A program made the position numbers and the translations under genes. This document shows positions 34,872 through 47,673 of a DNA stretch of 64,000 nt, one piece after another. Under the pieces are notes generated by a model. It did not search any database, was not told the DNA's origin, and worked only from the letters and a program-made list of their open reading frames with translations. Position 1 is the stretch's first letter, and each line of letters starts with the position of its first letter. This DNA is from Atherix ibis. Lineage: Eukaryota; Arthropoda; Insecta; Diptera; Athericidae. The stretch spans positions 16,593,933 through 16,657,932 of the forward strand of contig OY282608.1 of NCBI GenBank assembly GCA_958298945.1. Direction: 5' to 3'.

Positions 34872-37800
34872 TTTTTTTTTTTTGGTTTGTTCGTTTGTTG
34901 GTTTGTTGGTTTGTTGGTTTGTTGGTTTGTTGGTTTGTTTGTTTGTTGGTTTGTTGGATTGTTGGTTTGTTGGCTTGTTGGCTTGTTGGTTTGGTGATTT
35001 GTTGGTTTGTTTGTTTGTTGGTTTGTTCGTTTGTTGGTTTAGTGGTTTGTTGGTTTGTTGGTTTGTTGGTTTGTTGGTTTGTTGGTTTGTTGGTTTGTTG
35101 GTTTGTTGGTTTGTTGGTTTGTTGGTTTGTTGGTTTGTTGGTTTGTTGGTTTGTTGGTTTGTTGGTTTGTTGGTTTGTTCGTTTGTTGGTTTGTTCGTTT
35201 GTTGGTTTGTTGGTTTCTTGGTTTGTTGGTTTGTTGGTTTGTTGGTTTGTTCGTTTGTTGGATTGTTTGTTTGTTGGTTTGTTGGCTTGTTGGTTTGTTG
35301 GTTTGTTGGTTTGTTGGTTTGTTGGTTTGTTGGTATGTTGGGTTGTTGGCTTGTTCGTTTGTTGGTTTTTTGGTTTGTTGGTTTGTTGGTTTGTTGGCAT
35401 GTTGGTTTGTTGGCTTGTTGACTTGTTGGCTTATTGGTTTGTTGGCTTGTTTGTTTGTTGGCTTGTTGGCTTGTTGGCTTATTGATTTGTTGGTTTGTTC
35501 GTTTGTTGGTTTGTTGGTTTGTTGGTTTTTTGGTTTGTTGGCTTGTTGGTTTGTTGGTTTGTTGGTTTGTTGGTTTGTTGGTTTGTTGGTTTGTTCGTTT
35601 GGTGGTTTTTTGGTTTGTTGGTTTGTTGGCATGTTGGTTTGTTGGCTTGTTGACTTGTTGGCTTATTGGTTTGTTGGCTTGTTGGTTTGTTGGTTTGTTG
35701 GTTTGTTGGTTTGTTGGTTTGTTGGTTTTTTGGTTTGTTGGTTTGTTGGTTTGTTGGTTTGTTGGTTTGTTGGTTTGTTGGTTTGTTGGTTTGTTCGTTT
35801 GTTGGTTTGTTGGTTTGTTGGTTTGTTGGTTTGTTGGTTAGTTCGTTTGTTGGTTTGTTGGTTTGTTGGTTTGTTGGTTTGTTGGTTTGTTGGCTTGTTG
35901 GCTTGTTGGTTTGTTCGTTTGTTGGTTTGTTGGTTTGTTGGTTTTTTGGTTTGTTGGTTTGTTGGTTTGTTGGTTTGTTGGTTTGTTGGCTTGTTTGTTT
36001 GTTGGCTTGTTGGTTTGATGGTTTGTTGGTTTGTTCGTTTGTTGGTTTGTTGGTTTGTTGGTTTGTTGGTTTGTTGGTTTGTTGGTTTGTTGGTTTGTTG
36101 GCTTGTTGGCTTGTTGGCAAAATGGTTTGTTGGCTTGTTGGTTTGATGGCTTGTTGGCTTGTCGGTTTGTTAGTTTATTGGTTTGTTCGTTTGTTGGTAT
36201 GTTCGTTTGTTGGTTTGTTTGTTTGTTGGCTTGTTGGTTTGTTGGTTTGTTGGTTTGGTGGTTTGTTGGTTTGTTGGTTTGTTGGTGTGTTGGTTTGTTG
36301 GTTTGTTGGTTTGTTGGTTTGTTGGTTTGTGGGTTTGTTGGTTTATTGGCTTGTTGGTTTGGTGGTTTGTTGGTGTCTTGGTTTGTTGGTTTGTTGGTTT
36401 GTTCGTTTGTTGGTTTGTTGGTTTGTTCGTTTGTTGGTTTGTTCGTTTGTTGGTTTGTTGGTTTGTTGGTTTGTTGGTTTGTTGGTTTGTTGGTTTGTTG
36501 GCTTGTTTGTTTGTTGGCTTGTTGGTTTGATGGTTTGTTGGTTTGTTCGTTTGTTGGTTTGTTGGTTTGTTGGTTTGTTGGTTTGTTGGTTTGTTGGTTT
36601 GTTGGTTTGTTGGCTTGTTGGCTTGTTGGCAAAATGGTTTGTTGGCTTGTTGGTTTGATGGCTTGTTGGCTTGTCGGTTTGTTAGTTTATTGGTTTGTTC
36701 ATTTGTTGGTATGTTCGTTTGTTGGTTTGTTTGTTTGTTGGCTTGTTGGTTTGTTGGTTTGTTGGTTTGGTGGTTTGTTGGTTTGTTGGTTTGTTGGTGT
36801 GTTGGTTTGTTGGTTTGTTGGTTTGTTGGTTTGTTGGTTTGTGGGTTTGTTGGTTTATTGGCTTGTTGGTTTGGTGGTTTGTTGGTTTCTTGGTTTGTTG
36901 GTTTTTTGGTTTGTTCGTTTGTTGGTTTGTTGGTTTGTTCGTTTGTTGGTTTGTTCGTTTGTTGGTTTGTTGGTTTGTTGGTTTGTTGGCTTGTTGGTTT
37001 GTTGGTTTGTTGGTTTGTTGGTTTGTTGGATTGTTGGTTTGTTCATTTGTTGGCTTGTTGGTTTGTTGGCTTGTTCGCTTGTTGGTTTGTTGGCTTGTTG
37101 GCTTGTTGGTTTGTTGGTTTGTTGGTTTGTTGGTTTGTTGGTTTGTTGGTTTGTTGGTTTGTTGGTTACTTGGCTTGTTGGCTTGTTGGTTTGTTGGTTT
37201 GTTGGTTTGTTGGCTTGTTGGTTTGTTGGTTTTTTGGTTTGTTCGTTTGTTGGTTTGTTGGTTTGCTGGTTTGCTGGTTTGTTGGTTTTTTGGTTTGTTG
37301 GTTTGTTGGTTTTTTTTTTTTGGTTTGTTCGTTTGTTGGTTTGTTGGTTTGTTGGTTTGTTGGTTTGTTGGTTTGTTTGTTTGTTGGTTTGTTGGTTTGT
37401 TGGTTTGTTGGCTTGTTGGCTTGTTGGTTTGGTGATTTGTTGGTTTGTTTGTTTGTTGGTTTGTTCGTTTGTTGGTTCAGTGGTTTGTTGGTTTGTTGGT
37501 TTGTTGGTTTGTTGGTTTGTTGGTTTGTTGGTTTGTTGGTTTGTTGGTTTGTTGGTTTGTTGGTTTGTTGTTTTGTTGGTTTGTTGGTTTGTTGGTTTGT
37601 TGGTTTGTTGGTTTGTTGGTTTGTTGGTTTGTTCGTTTGTTGGTTTGTTCGTTTGTTGGTTTGTTGGTTTCTTGGTTTGTTGGTTTGTTGGTTTGTTGGT
37701 TTGTTCGTTTGTTGGTTTGTTTGTTTGTTGGTTTGTTGGCTTGTTGGTTTGTTGGTTTGTTGGTTTGTTGGTTTGTTGGTTTGTTGGTTTGTTGGTTTGT

Positions 37801-40800
37801 TGGGTTGTTGGCTTGTTCGTTTGTTGGTTTTTTGGTTTGTTGGTTTGTTCGTTTGTTGGCATGTTGGTTTGTTGGCTTGTTGACTTGTTGGCTTATTGGT
37901 TTGTTGGCTTGTTGGTTTGTTGGCTTGTTGGCTTGTTGGCTTGTTGATTTGTTGGTTTGTTCGTTTGTTGGTTTGTTGGTTTGTTGGTTTTTTGGTTTGT
38001 TGGCTTGTTGGTTTGTTGGTTTGTTGGTTTGTTGGTTTGTTGGTTTGTTGGTTTGTTCGTTTGGTGGTTTTTTGGTTTTTTGGTTTGTTGGCATGTTGGT
38101 TTGTTGGCTTGTTGACTTGTTGGCTTATTGGTTTGTTGGCTTGTTGGTTTGTTGGTTTGTTGGTTTGTTCGTTTGGTGGTTTTTTGGTTTGTTGGTTTGT
38201 TGGCATGTTGGTTTGTTGGCTTGTTGACTTGTTGGCTTATTGGTTTGTTGGCTTGTTGGTTTGTTGGTTTGTTGGTTTGTTGGTTTGTTGGTTTGTTGGT
38301 TTGTTGGTTTGTTGGTTTGTTGGTTTGTTGGTTTGTTGGTTTGTTGGTTTGTTGGTTTGTTGGTTTGTTGGTTTGTTGGTTTTTTGGTTTGTTGATTTGT
38401 TGGTTTGTTGGTTAGTTCGTTTGTTGGTTTGTTGGTTTGTTGGTTTGTTGGTTTGTTGGTTTGTTGGTTTGTTGGTTTGTTGGTTTGTTTGCTTGTTGGC
38501 TTGTTGGTTTGTTCGTTTGTTTGTTTGTTCGTTTGTTGGTTTGTTCGTTTGTTGGTTTGTTGGTTTGTTGGTTTGTTGGTTTGTTGGTTTGTTGGTTTGT
38601 TGGTTTGTTGGCTTGTTTGTTTGTTGGCTTGTTGGTTTGATGGTTTGTTGGTTTGTTCGTTTGTTGGTTTGTTGGTTTGTTGGTTTGTTGGTTTGTTGGT
38701 TTGTTGGTTTGTTGGTTTGTTGGCTTGTTGGCTTGTTGGCAAAATGGTTTGTTGGCTTGTTGGTTTGATGGCTTGTTGGCTTGTCGGTTTGTTAGTTTAT
38801 TGGTTTGTTCGTTTGTTGGTATGTTCGTTTGTTGGTTTGTTTGTTTGTTGGCTTGTTGGTTTGTTGGTTTGTTGGTTTGGTGGTTTGTTGGTTTGTTGGT
38901 TTGTTGGTGTGTTGGTTTGTTGGTTTGTTGGTTTGTTGGTTTGTTGGTTTGTGGGTTTGTTGGTTTATTGGCTTGTTGGTTTGGTGGTTTGTTGGTTTCT
39001 TGGTTTGTTGGTTTTTTGGTTTGTTCGTTTGTTGGTTTGTTGGTTTGTTCGTTTGTTGGTTTGTTCGTTTGTTGGTTTGTTGGTTTGTTGGTTTGTTGGC
39101 TTGTTGGTTTGTTGGTTTGTTGGTTTGTTGGTTTGTTGGATTGTTGGTTTGTTCATTTGTTGGCTTGTTGGTTTGTTGGCTTGTTCGCTTGTTGGTTTGT
39201 TGGCTTGTTGGCTTGTTGGTTTGTTGGTTTGTTGGTTTGTTGGTTTGTTGGTTTGTTGGTTACTTGGCTTGTTGGCTTGTTGGTTTGTTGGTTTGTTGGT
39301 TTGTTGGCTTGTTGGTTTGTTGGTTTTTTGGTTTGTTCGTTTGTTGGTTTGTTGGTTTGCTGGTTTGCTGGTTTGTTGGTTTTTTGGTTTGTTGGTTTGT
39401 TGGTTTTTTTTTTTTTGGTTTGTTCGTTTGTTGGTTTGTTGGTTTGTTGGTTTGTTGGTTTGTTGGTTTGTTTGTTTGTTGGTTTGTTGGTTTGTTGGTT
39501 TGTTGGCTTGTTGGCTTGTTGGTTTGGTGATTTGTTGGTTTGTTTGTTTGTTGGTTTGTTCGTTTGTTGGTTCAGTGGTTTGTTGGTTTGTTGGTTTGTT
39601 GGTTTGTTGGTTTGTTGATTTGTTGGTTTGTTGGTTTGTTGGTTTGTTGGTTTGTTGGTTTGTTGGTTTGTTGGTTTGTTGTTTTGTTGGTTTGTTGGTT
39701 TGTTGGTTTGTTGGTTTGTTGGTTTGTTGGTTTGTTGGTTTGTTCGTTTGTTGGTTTGTTGGTTTCTTGGTTTGTTGGTTTGTTGGTTTGTTGGTTTGTT
39801 CGTTTGTTGGTTTGTTTGTTTGTTGGTTTGTTGGCTTGTTGGTTTGTTGGTTTGTTGGTTTGTTGGTTTGTTGGTTTGTTGGTTTGTTGGTTTGTTGGGT
39901 TGTTGGCTTGTTCGTTTGTTGGTTTTTTGGTTTGTTGGTTTGTTCGTTTGTTGGCATGTTGGTTTGTTGGCTTGTTGACTTGTTGGCTTATTGGTTTGTT
40001 GGCTTGTTGGTTTGTTGGCTTGTTGGCTTGTTGGCTTGTTGATTTGTTGGTTTGTTCGTTTGTTGGTTTGTTGGTTTGTTGGTTTTTTGGTTTGTTGGCT
40101 TGTTGGTTTGTTGGTTTGTTGGTTTGTTGGTTTGTTGGTTTGTTGGTTTTTTCGTTTGGTGGTTTTTTGGTTTTTTGGTTTGTTGGCATGTTGGTTTGTT
40201 GGCTTGTTGACTTGTTGGCTTATTGGTTTGTTGGCTTGTTGGTTTGTTGGTTTGTTGGTTTGTTCGTTTGGTGGTTTTTTGGTTTGTTGGTTTGTTGGCA
40301 TGTTGGTTTGTTGGCTTGTTGACTTGTTGGCTTATTGGTTTGTTGGCTTGTTGGTTTGTTGGTTTGTTGGTTTGTTGGTTTGTTGGTTTGTTGGTTTGTT
40401 GGTTTGTTGGTTTGTTGGTTTGTTGGTTTGTTGGTTTGTTGGTTTGTTGGTTTGTTGGTTTGTTGGTTTGTTGGTTTGTTCGTTTGTTGGTTTTTTGGTT
40501 TGTTGGTTTGTTGGTTTGTTGGTTAGTTCGTTTGTTGGTTTGTTGGTTTGTTGGTTTGTTGGTTTGTTGGTTTGTTGGTTTGTTGGTTTGTTTGCTTGTT
40601 GGCTTGTTGGTTTGTTCGTTTGTTGGTTTGTTGGTTTGTTGGGTTTTTGGTTTGTTGGTTTGTTGGTTTGTTGGTTTGTTGGCTTGTTTGTTTGTTGGCT
40701 TGTTGGCTTGATGGTTTGTTGGTTTGTTCGTTTGTTGGTTTGTTGGTTTGTTGGTTTGTTGGTTTGTTGGTTTGTTGGTTTGTTGGTTTGTTGGCTTGTT

Positions 40801-41570
40801 GGTTTGTTGGTTTGTTCGTTTGTTGGTTTGTTGGTTTGTTGGTTTTTTGGTTTGTTGGCTTGTTGGTTTGTTGGATTGTTGGTTTGTTGGCTTGTTGGCT
40901 TGTTGGCTAAATGGTTTGTTGGCTTGTTTGTTTGATGGCTTGTTGGCTTGTCGGTTTGTTAGTTTATTGGTTTGTTCGTTTGTTGGTATGTTCGTTTGTT
41001 GGTTTGTTTGTTTGTTGGCTTGTTGGTTTGTTGGTTTGTTGGTTTGGTGGTTTGTTGGTTTGTTGGTTTGTTGGTGTGTTGGTTTGTTGGTTTGTTGGTT
41101 TGTTGGTTTGTTGGTTTGTGGGTTTGTTGGTTTATTGGCTTGTTGGTTTAATGGTTTGTTGGTTTCTTGGTTTGTTGGTTTGTTGGTTTGTTCGTTTGTT
41201 GGTTTGTTGGTTTGTTGGTTTGTTGGTTTGTTGGTTTGTTCGTTTGTTGGTTTGTTGGTTTGTTGGTTTGTTGGCTTGTTGGTTTGTTGGTTTGCTGGTT
41301 TGTTGGTTTGTTGGATTGTTGGTTTGTTCATTTGTTGGCTTGTTGGTTTGTTGGCTTGTTCGCTTGTTGGTTTGTTGGCTTGTTGGCTTGTTGGTTTGTT
41401 GGTTTGTTGGTTTGTTGGTTTGTTGGTTTGTTGGTTAGTTGGCTTGTTGGCTTGTTGGTTTGTTGGTTTGTTGGCTTGTTGGTTTGTTGGATTTTTGGTT
41501 TGTTCGTTTGTTGGTTTGTTGGTTTGCTGGTTTGCTGGTTTGTTGGTTTTTTGGTTTGTTGGTTTGTTGG
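34872..41570 (+). repeat. Three tandem modules of 2.1-2.4 kb
   Basis: T-runs at 34872, 37310 and 39404, with the next at 41571, define modules of 2438, 2094 and 2167 bp. The second and third are highly collinear: GGTTCAGTGG, GGCATG and CAAAATGG landmarks keep their order. A 512-bp internal tandem lies at about 36031-37050 (GGCAAAATGG near 36115 and 36627). Confidence 0.8.
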
Positions 41571-42753
41571 TTTTTTTTTTTTTGGTTTGTTCGTTTGTTG
41601 GTTTGTTGGTTTGTTGGTTTGTTGGTTTGTTGGTTTGTTTGTTTGTTGGTTTGTTGGTTTGTTGGCTTGTTGGCTTGTTGGTTTGGTGATTTGTTGGTTT
41701 GTTTGTTTGTTGGTTTGTTCGTTTGTTGGTTTAGTGGTTTGTTGGTTTGTTGGTTTGTTGGTTTGTTGGTTTGTTGGCTTGTTGGCTTGTTGGTTTGTTC
41801 GTTTGTTGGTTTGTTGGTTTGTTGGTTTTTTGGTTTGTTGGTTTGTTGGTTTGTTGGTTTGTTGGCTTGTTTGTTTGTTGGCTTGTTGGCTTGATGGTTT
41901 GTTGGTTTGTTCGTTTGTTGGTTTGTTGGTTTGTTGGTTTGTTGGTTTGTTGGTTTGTTGGTTTGTTGGCTTGTTGGTTTGTTGGTTTGTTCGTTTGTTG
42001 GTTTGTTGGTTTGTTGGTTTTTTGGTTTGTTGGCTTGTTGGTTTGTTGGATTGTTGGTTTGTTGGCTTGTTGGCTAAATGGTTTGTTGGCTTGTTGGTTT
42101 GATGGCTTGTTGGCTTGTCGGTTTGTTAGTTTATTGGTTTGTTCGTTTGTTGGTATGTTCGTTTGTTGGTTTGTTTGTTTGTTGGCTTGTTGGTTTGTTG
42201 GTTTGTTGGTTTGGTGGTTTGTTGGTTTGTTGGTTTGTTGGTGTGTTGGTGTGTTGGTTTGTTGGTTTGTTGGTTTGTTGGTTTGTTGGTTTGTGGGTTT
42301 GTTGGTTTACTGGCTTGTTGGTTTGGTGGTTTGTTGGTTTCTTGGTTTGTTGGTTTGTTGGTTTGTTCGTTTGTTGGTTTGTTGGTTTGTTGGTTTGTTG
42401 GTTTGTTGGTTTGTTGGTTTGTTCGTTTGTTGGTTTGTTAGTTTGTTGGTTTGTTGGCTTGTTGGTTTGTTGGTTTGCTGGTTTGTTGGTTTGTTGGATT
42501 GTTGGTTTGTTCATTTGTTGGCTTGTTGGTTTGTTGGCTTGTTCGCTTGTTGGTTTGTTGGCTTGTTGGCTTGTTGGTTTGTTGGTTTGTTGGTTTGTTG
42601 GTTTGTTGGTTTGTTGGTTAGTTGGCTTGTTGGCTTGTTGGTTTGTTGGTTTGTTGGCTTGTTGGTTTGTTGGATTTTTGGTTTGTTCGTTTGTTGGTTT
42701 GTTGGTTTGCTGGTTTGCTGGTTTGTTGGTTTTTTGGTTTGTTGGTTTGTTGG
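41571..42753 (+). repeat. About 1.2-kb module, copy 1
   Basis: Bounded by T-runs at 41571 and 42754 (1183 bp). CTAAATGG lies 503 bp inside (42074), followed by GGTATG, a GTGTG site and a pair of GCTGG sites just before the next T-run. Confidence 0.8.
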
Positions 42754-44396
42754 TTTTTTTTTTTGGTTTGTTCGTTTGTTGGTTTGTTGGTTTGTTGGTT
42801 TGTTGGTTTGTTGGTTTGTTGGTTTGTTTGTTTGTTGGTTTGTTGGTTTGTTGGTTTGTTGGCTTGTTGGCTTGTTGGTTTGGTGATTTGTTGGTTTGTT
42901 TGTTTGTTGGTTTGTTCGTTTGTTGGTTTAGTGGTTTGTTGGTTTGTTGGTTTGTTGGTTTGTTGGTTTGTTGGTTTGTTGGTTTGTTGGTTTGTTGGTT
43001 TGTTGGTTTGTTGGTTTGTTGGTTTGTTGGTTTGTTGGTTTGTTGGTTTGTTGGTTTGTTGGTTTGTTGGTTTGTTGGTTTGTTCGTTTGTTGGTTTGTT
43101 CGTTTGTTGGTTTGTTGGTTTCTTGGTTTGTTGGTTTGTTGGTTTGTTGGTTTGTTCGTTTGTTGGTTTGTTTGTTTGTTGGTTTGTTGGCTTGTTGGTT
43201 TGTTGGTTTGTTGGTTTGTTGGTTTGTTGGTTTGTTGGTTTGTTGGTTTGTTGGGTTGTTGGCTTGTTCGTTTGTTCGTTTGTTGGTTTTTTGGTTTGTT
43301 GGTTTGTTCGTTTGTTGGCATGTTGGTTTGTTGGCTTGTTGACTTGTTGGCTTATTGGTTTGTTGGCTTGTTGGTTTGTTGGCTTGTTGGCTTGTTGACT
43401 TGTTGATTTGTTGGTTTGTTCGTTTGTTGGTTTGTTGGTTTGTTGGTTTTTTGGTTTGTTGGCTTGTTGGTTTGTTGGTTTTTTGGTTTGTTGGTTTGTT
43501 GGTTTGTTGGTTCGTTGGTTTGTTCGTTTGGTGGTTTTTTGGTTTTTTGGTTTGTTGGCATGTTGGTTTGTTGGCTTGTTGACTTGTTGGCTTATTGGCT
43601 TATTGGTTTGTTGGTTTGTTGTTTTGTTGGTTTGTTGGTTTGTTGGTTTGTTGGTTTGTTGGTTTGTTGGTTTGTTGGTTTGTTGGTTTGTTGGTTTGTT
43701 GGTTTGTTGGTTTGTTGGTTTGTTGGTTTGTTGGTTTGTTCGTTTGTTCGTTTGTTCGTTTGTTGGTTTGTTGGTTTGTTGGTTTGTTCGTTTGTTGGTT
43801 TGTTGGTTTGTTGGTTTGTTTTTTGTTGGTTTGTTGGTTTGTTGGTTTGTTGGCTTGTTGGTTTGTTTTTTGTTGGTTTGTTGGCTTGTTCGTTTGTTGG
43901 CTTGTAGGTTTGTCGGCTAGTTGGTTTGTTGGTTTGTTGGTTTGTTGGTTTGTTGGTTTGTTGGCTAGTTGGGTTGTTGGCTTGTTGGCTTGATGGGCTG
44001 TTGGTTTGTTTGTTTGTTGGTTTGTTGGTTTGTTGGTTTGTTGGTTTGTTTGTTTGTTGGCTTGTTGGTTTGTTGGTTTGTTGGTTTGGTGGTTTGTTGG
44101 TTTGTTGGTTTGTTGGTTTGCTGGTTTGTTGGTTTGTTGGATTGTTGGTTTGTTCATTTGTTGGCTTGTTGGTTTGTTGGCTTGTTCGCTTGTTGGTTTG
44201 TTGGCTTGTTGGCTTGTTGGTTTGTTGGTTTGTTGGTTTGTTGGTTTGTTGGTTTGTTGGTTAGTTGGCTTGTTGGCTTGTTGGTTTGTTGGTTTGTTGG
44301 CTTGTTGGTTTGTTGGATTTTTGGTTTGTTCGTTTGTTGGTTTGTTGGTTTGCTGGTTTGCTGGTTTGTTGGTTTTTTGGTTTGTTGGTTTGTTGG
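42754..44396 (+). repeat. 1.6-1.9-kb module with CGGCTAG landmark, copy 1
   Basis: From the T11 run at 42754 it carries a long pure octamer stretch (about 42930-43080), GGCATG sites, a TTCG run, GTTTTTTGTTGG, and CGGCTAG at 43914. The following copies are 3.02-3.05 kb and about 8.1-8.2 kb downstream. Confidence 0.75.
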
Positions 44397-45571
44397 TTTT
44401 TTTTTTTTTGGTTTGTTCGTTTGTTGGTTTGTTGGTTTGTTGGTTTGTTGGTTTGTTGGTTTGTTTGTTTGTTGGTTTGTTGGTTTGTTGGCTTGTTGGC
44501 TTGTTGGTTTGGTGTTTTGTTGGTTTGTTTGTTTGTTGGTTTGTTCGTTTGTTGGTTTAGTGGTTTGTTGGTTTGTTGGTTTGTTGGTTTGTTGGTTTGT
44601 TGGCTTGTTGGCTTGTTGGTTTGTTCGTTTGTTGGTTTGTTGGTTTGTTGGTTTTTTGGTTTGTTGGTTTGTTGGTTTGTTGGTTTGTTGGCTTGTTTGT
44701 TTGTTGGCTTGTTGGCTTGATGGTTTGTTGGTTTGTTCGTTTGTTGGTTTGTTGGTTTGTTGGTTTGTTGGTTTGTTGGTTTGTTGGTTTGTTGGCTTGT
44801 TGGTTTGTTGGTTTGTTCGTTTGTTGGTTTGTTGGTTTGTTGGTTTTTTGGTTTGTTGGCTTGTTGGTTTGTTGGATTGCTGGTTTGTTGGCTTGTTGGC
44901 TAAATGGTTTGTTGGCTTGTTGGTTTGATGGCTTGTTGGCTTGTCGGTTTGTTAGTTTATTGGTTTGTTCGTTTGTTGGTATGTTCGTTTGTTGGTTTGT
45001 TTGTTTGTTGGCTTGTTGGTTTGTTGGTTTGTTGGTTTGGTGGTTTGTTGGTTTGTTGGTTTGTTGGTGTGTTGGTTTGTTGGTTTGTTGGTTTGTTGGT
45101 TTGTTGGTTTGTGGGTTTGTTGGTTTACTGGCTTGTTGGTTTGGTGGTTTGTTGGTTTCTTGGTTTGTTGGTTTGTTGGTTTGTTCGTTTGTTGGTTTGT
45201 TGGTTTGTTGGTTTGTTGGTTTGTTGGTTTGTTGGTTTGTTCGTTTGTTGGTTTGTTGGTTTGTTGGTTTGTTGGCTTGTTGGTTTGTTGGTTTGCTGGT
45301 TTGTTGGTTTGTTGGATTGTTGGTTTGTTCATTTGTTGGCTTGTTGGTTTGTTGGCTTGTTCGCTTGTTGGTTTGTTGGCTTGTTGGCTTGTTGGTTTGT
45401 TGGTTTGTTGGTTTGTTGGTTTGTTGGTTTGTTGGTTAGTTGGCTTGTTGGCTTGTTGGTTTGTTGGTTTGTTGGCTTGTTGGTTTGTTGGATTTTTGGT
45501 TTGTTCGTTTGTTGGTTTGTTGGTTTGCTGGTTTGCTGGTTTGTTGGTTTTTTGGTTTGTTGGTTTGTTGG
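44397..45571 (+). repeat. About 1.2-kb module, copy 2
   Basis: 1175 bp between T-runs. CTAAATGG at 44900 lies 503 bp inside, as in copy 1; the whole copy is 2826 bp downstream of copy 1. Confidence 0.8.
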
Positions 45572-45771
45572 TTTTTTTTTTTTTTGGTTTGTTCGTTTGT
45601 TGGTTTGTTGGTTTGTTGGTTTGTTGGTTTGTTGGTTAGTTGGCTTGTTGGCTTGTTGGTTTGTTGGTTTGTTGGCTTGTTGGTTTGTTGGATTTTTGGT
45701 TTGTTCGTTTGTTGGTTTGTTGGTTTGCTGGTTTGCTGGTTTGTTGGTTTTTTGGTTTGTTGGTTTGTTGG
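45572..45771 (+). repeat. Exact-looking 200-bp tandem duplication including a T14 run
   Basis: The stretch 45572-45771 is repeated immediately at 45772, with T14 in both copies and the same GGTTAGTTGG, GGATTTTTGG and double GCTGG landmarks before each run. The length is 25 octamers. It looks like a very recent unequal exchange. Confidence 0.8.
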
Positions 45772-47673
45772 TTTTTTTTTTTTTTGGTTTGTTCGTTTGT
45801 TGGTTTGTTGGTTTGTTGGTTTGTTGGTTTGTTGGTTTGTTGGTTTGTTTGTTTGTTGGTTTGTTGGTTTGTTGGTTTGTTGGTTTGTTGGCTTGTTGGC
45901 TTGTTGGTTTGGTGATTTGTTGGTTTGTTTGTTTGTTGGTTTGTTCGTTTGTTGGTTTAGTGGTTTGTTGGTTTGTTGGTTTGTTGGTTTGTTGGTTTGT
46001 TGGTTTGTTGGTTTGTTGGTTTGTTGGTTTGTTGGTTTGTTGGTTTGTTGGTTTGTTGGTTTGTTGGTTTGTTGGTTTGTTGGTTTGTTGGTTTGTTGGT
46101 TTGTTGGTTTGTTGGTTTGTTCGTTTGTTGGTTTGTTCGTTTGTTGGTTTGTTGGTTTCTTGGTTTGTTGGTTTGTTGGTTTGTTGGTTTGTTCGTTTGT
46201 TGGTTTGTTTGTTTGTTGGTTTGTTGGCTTGTTGGTTTGTTGGTTTGTTGGTTTGTTGGTTTGTTGGTTTGTTGGTTTGTTGGTTTGTTGGGTTGTTGGC
46301 TTGTTCGTTTGTTCGTTTGTTGGTTTTTTGGTTTGTTGGTTTGTTCGTTTGTTGGCATGTTGGTTTGTTGGCTTGTTGACTTGTTGGCTTATTGGTTTGT
46401 TGGCTTGTTGGTTTGTTGGCTTGTTGGCTTGTTGACTTGTTGATTTGTTGGTTTGTTCGTTTGTTGGTTTGTTGGTTTGTTGGTTTTTTGGTTTGTTGGC
46501 TTGTTGGTTTGTTGGTTTTTTGGTTTGTTGGTTTGTTGGTTTGTTGGTTCGTTGGTTTGTTCGTTTGGTGGTTTTTTGGTTTTTTGGTTTGTTGGCATGT
46601 TGGTTTGTTGGCTTGTTGACTTGTTGGCTTATTGGCTTATTGGTTTGTTGGTTTGTTGTTTTGTTGGTTTGTTGGTTTGTTGGTTTGTTGGTTTGTTGGT
46701 TTGTTGGTTTGTTGGTTTGTTGGTTTGTTGGTTTGTTGGTTTGTTGGTTTGTTGGTTTGTTGGTTTGTTGGTTTGTTGGTTTGTTCGTTTGTTCGTTTGT
46801 TCGTTTGTTGGTTTGTTGGTTTGTTGGTTTGTTCGTTTGTTGGTTTGTTGGTTTGTTGGTTTGTTTTTTGTTGGTTTGTTGGTTTGTTGGTTTGTTGGCT
46901 TGTTGGTTTGTTTTTTGTTGGTTTGTTGGCTTGTTCGTTTGTTGGCTTGTAGGTTTGTCGGCTAGTTGGTTTGTTGGTTTGTTGGTTTGTTGGTTTGTTG
47001 GTTTGTTGGCTTGTTGGGTTGTTGGCTTGTTGGCTTGATGGGCTGTTGGTTTGTTTGTTTGATGGGCTGTTGGTTTGTTTGTTTGTTGGTTTGTTTGTTT
47101 GTTGGCTTGTTGGTTTGTTGGTTTGTTGGTTTGGTGGTTTGTTGGTTTGTTGGTTTGTTGGTGTGTTGGTTTGTTGGTTTGTTGGGTTGTTGGTTTGTTG
47201 GTTTGTTGGTTTGTGGGTTTGTTGGGTTATTGGCTTGTTGGTTTGGTGGTTTGTTGGTTTCTTGGTTTGTTGGTTTGTTGGTTTGTTCGTTTGTTGGTTT
47301 GTTGGTTTGTTGGTTTGTTGGTTTGTTCGTTTGTTGGTTTGTTGGTTTGTTGGTTTGTTGGCTTGTTGGTTTGTTGGTTTGTTGGTTTGTTGGTTTGTTG
47401 GATTGTTGGTTTGTTCATTTGTTGGCTTGTTGGTTTGTTGGCTTGTTCGCTTGTTGGTTTGTTGGCTTGTTGGCTTGTTGGTTTGTTGGTTTGTTGGTTT
47501 GTTGGTTTGTTGGTTTGTTGGTTTGTTGGTTACTTGGCTTGTTGGCTTGTTGGTTTGTTGGTTTGTTGGTTTGTTGGCTTGTTGGTTTGTTGGTTTTTTG
47601 GTTTGTTCGTTTGTTGGTTTGTTGGTTTGCTGGTTTGCTGGTTTGTTGGTTTTTTGGTTTGTTGGTTTGTAGG
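45772..47673 (+). repeat. 1.6-1.9-kb module with CGGCTAG landmark, copy 2
   Basis: T14 run at 45772, pure octamers about 45960-46120, then GGCATG, the TTCG run and CGGCTAG at 46959, in the same order as copy 1. It is 1902 bp long, mainly because of extra sequence after CGGCTAG. Confidence 0.75.
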
